From assembly GCF_007115105.1 (NCBI RefSeq), contig NZ_SULJ01000015.1:1-39843 (forward strand): 39,843 nucleotides of DNA, written 5' to 3'. This stretch comes from Clostridium sp. HBUAS56010 (GTDB lineage Bacteria; Bacillota; Clostridia; Lachnospirales; Lachnospiraceae). Position numbers and translations under genes: made by a program. Shown here in pieces: positions 39,110-39,843 of the stretch. The notes beneath the pieces were generated by a model, which searched no databases, was not told the DNA's origin, and saw only the letters and a list, made by a program, of their open reading frames with translations. Numbering within the stretch: position 1 is the first letter of the stretch; every line of letters begins with the position of its first letter.

Positions 39110-39163
39110 AAGTACCCCACAAAAATGTGCATACTTGTTACAATAAATTTTCTTGCTTATACT
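39110..39163 (+). promoter_or_regulatory. Promoter with overlapping operator of the oxidoreductase gene
   Basis: TTGTTA (39135-39140) and TATACT (39158-39163) have a 17-bp spacer. An inverted repeat, AAGTA and CAC against GTG and TACTT (39110-39136), reaches into the -35 box. Its AAGTA-type arms resemble sites of HxlR-family redox or aldehyde sensors, which often control such oxidoreductases; no HxlR gene is in the window. Confidence 0.6.
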
Positions 39164-39190
39164 GGTGTTATGAAAAGGAGGTACTCTTGT

Positions 39191-39742
39191 ATGAAGACTT
39201 TGATTATAGTAACACACCCAGATATCGAACATTCAATGATCAATAAACGCTGGATTGAGGAATTAAGCAAATATCCAGACAAATTTACAATCCATGAATT
39301 GTATAAGGAATATCCACATGGAAACATAGATATAAAAAAAGAACAAGAATTAGTTGAATCTCATGACAATTTAATCTTTCAATTTCCTCTATTTAATTTT
39401 TCCAGTCCACCATTACTAAAAAAATGGTTAGATGATGTACTTGTTCATGGCTGGGCTTATGGCAGAGAGAGGGGCGATAAGTTAAAGGGGAGAAAAATTT
39501 CACTGGCAGTGTCCGCTGGGATTCAAAAAGAAGATTATCAACCTGACGGAAAATATTATTATACGCTTGAACAAATATTAGCTCCTTTTAAGGTCTTGTT
39601 TCAATTCTATTGCCATTCTGATTATCGTCCATTTTTTGTATTTTACGGAGCGGAAAAAATCCCTGGTGAAGAATATGCGTCAACAACAGAGGAAATAGAG
39701 AAAAGTGTAAAAGACTATCTGAATTTTATATCAGGAATATAA
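39191..39742 (+). CDS. NAD(P)H-dependent flavodoxin-like oxidoreductase
   Basis: The start is ATG 39191 after AAAAGGAGG, giving 183 residues. It is a Flavodoxin_2 protein of the KefF/YwrO/MdaB type: MKTLIIVTHPDIEHSMINKR with the FMN phosphate loop, DNLIFQFPLFNFSSPPLLKK with the WP-like flavin loop, WLDDVLVHGWAYG and KISLAVSAGI. Such two-electron FMN reductases act on quinones, nitro compounds or electrophiles in the cytosol. It stands alone, with an operator-overlapped promoter upstream and an insertion sequence end 22 bp beyond its stop. Confidence 0.88.
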   Translation: MKTLIIVTHPDIEHSMINKRWIEELSKYPDKFTIHELYKEYPHGNIDIKKEQELVESHDNLIFQFPLFNFSSPPLLKKWLDDVLVHGWAYGRERGDKLKGRKISLAVSAGIQKEDYQPDGKYYYTLEQILAPFKVLFQFYCHSDYRPFFVFYGAEKIPGEEYASTTEEIEKSVKDYLNFISGI

Positions 39743-39764
39743 CAGGGAATATTAAAATATGGAT

Positions 39765-39790
39765 TGTCAACAGTTTTTTAGACAGTTTTT
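39765..39790. mobile_element. Terminal end of an IS3-family insertion sequence
   Basis: TGTCAACAGTTTTTTAGACA at 39765 begins with TG, as IS3-family ends do, and lies immediately beyond the transposase stop codon. The exact terminus cannot be fixed without the other end, which is outside the window. Confidence 0.6.
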
Positions 39791-39843
39791 TTTAGGGTAT
39801 TTATTCTATACTTCACCGGAGTCAGGTATCCCAGCGAAGAATG
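39778..39843 (-). CDS. IS3-family transposase OrfB, C-terminal end (partial)
   Basis: Reading inward from the right edge on the minus strand gives HSSLGYLTPVKYRINTLKKTV and a TAA stop at 39778-39780. H-S-S-L-G-Y-L-T-P-x-x-Y/F-R is the standard end of the rve/DDE integrase core in OrfB of IS3-type (IS150/IS3 group) elements. Only 21 residues are visible; the rest of the transposase and OrfA lie beyond the window. Confidence 0.85.
   Translation of the reverse strand, partial: HSSLGYLTPVKYRINTLKKTV

Overview
The window looks like a chromosomal segment from a spore-forming, anaerobic Gram-positive bacterium of the class Clostridia, probably a Lachnospiraceae (Lacrimispora/Enterocloster-like) genome. 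This rests on AT-rich DNA, strong AGGAGG ribosome sites, a one-piece PurL of 1249 residues, BclA-type collagen-like proteins, a class B sortase and several typically clostridial regulators. The species assignment is inference.

Region 1 (1-1914) is the right-hand end of an integrated element. A cell-wall hydrolase runs off the left edge, then a tyrosine integrase ends about 90 bp from the 3' end of a tRNA-Trp(CCA) gene, the likely attachment site. Region 2 (2075-14200) is ordinary chromosome: a histidine-less HPr-like protein, a PD-(D/E)XK nuclease fused to an Fe-S XPD/DinG-like helicase, a GNAT acetyltransferase, a LysR regulator divergent from a sigma-70-like protein without region 4, a histidine phosphatase, a small unknown protein, purL and a KimA-like potassium transporter. 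Several clear TTGACA-17-TATAAT type promoters and strong terminators separate the units.

Region 3 (14200-26800) is a surface and spore-coat island. A minus-strand cluster encodes an Rrf2 regulator with three candidate Fe-S cysteines, an InlB-repeat surface protein ending in an MPKTG sorting signal, and a class B sortase overlapping it by 4 bp. Three paralogous collagen-like proteins follow (864, 524 and 355 aa). They share an almost identical 137-residue N-terminal domain and a conserved upstream element, but differ in collagen length and in C-terminal domain. Between them lie an AraC regulator/EamA exporter pair and a WYL regulator/VOC protein pair. A decayed araC fragment upstream of the second collagen gene shows that the cassette duplicated together with its flank. 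The WYL and VOC genes each carry the same 19-bp operator-like motif at the same distance from the candidate -10 box.

Region 4 (26800-33260, minus strand) holds an AgrC/LytTR two-component system without any visible agrB or agrD, a MerR regulator with a GyrI-like effector domain, and an asparagine synthetase/permease operon. Region 5 (33460-37922) is a four-gene sugar operon: xylulokinase family, small transaldolase, DUF4867 and an L-fucose isomerase family protein. Region 6 (37900-39843) is AT-rich and eroded: a long hairpin, a frameshifted response-regulator fragment, a DUF2809 protein, an NAD(P)H oxidoreductase with a candidate operator over its promoter, and the C-terminus of an IS3-family transposase at the right edge.
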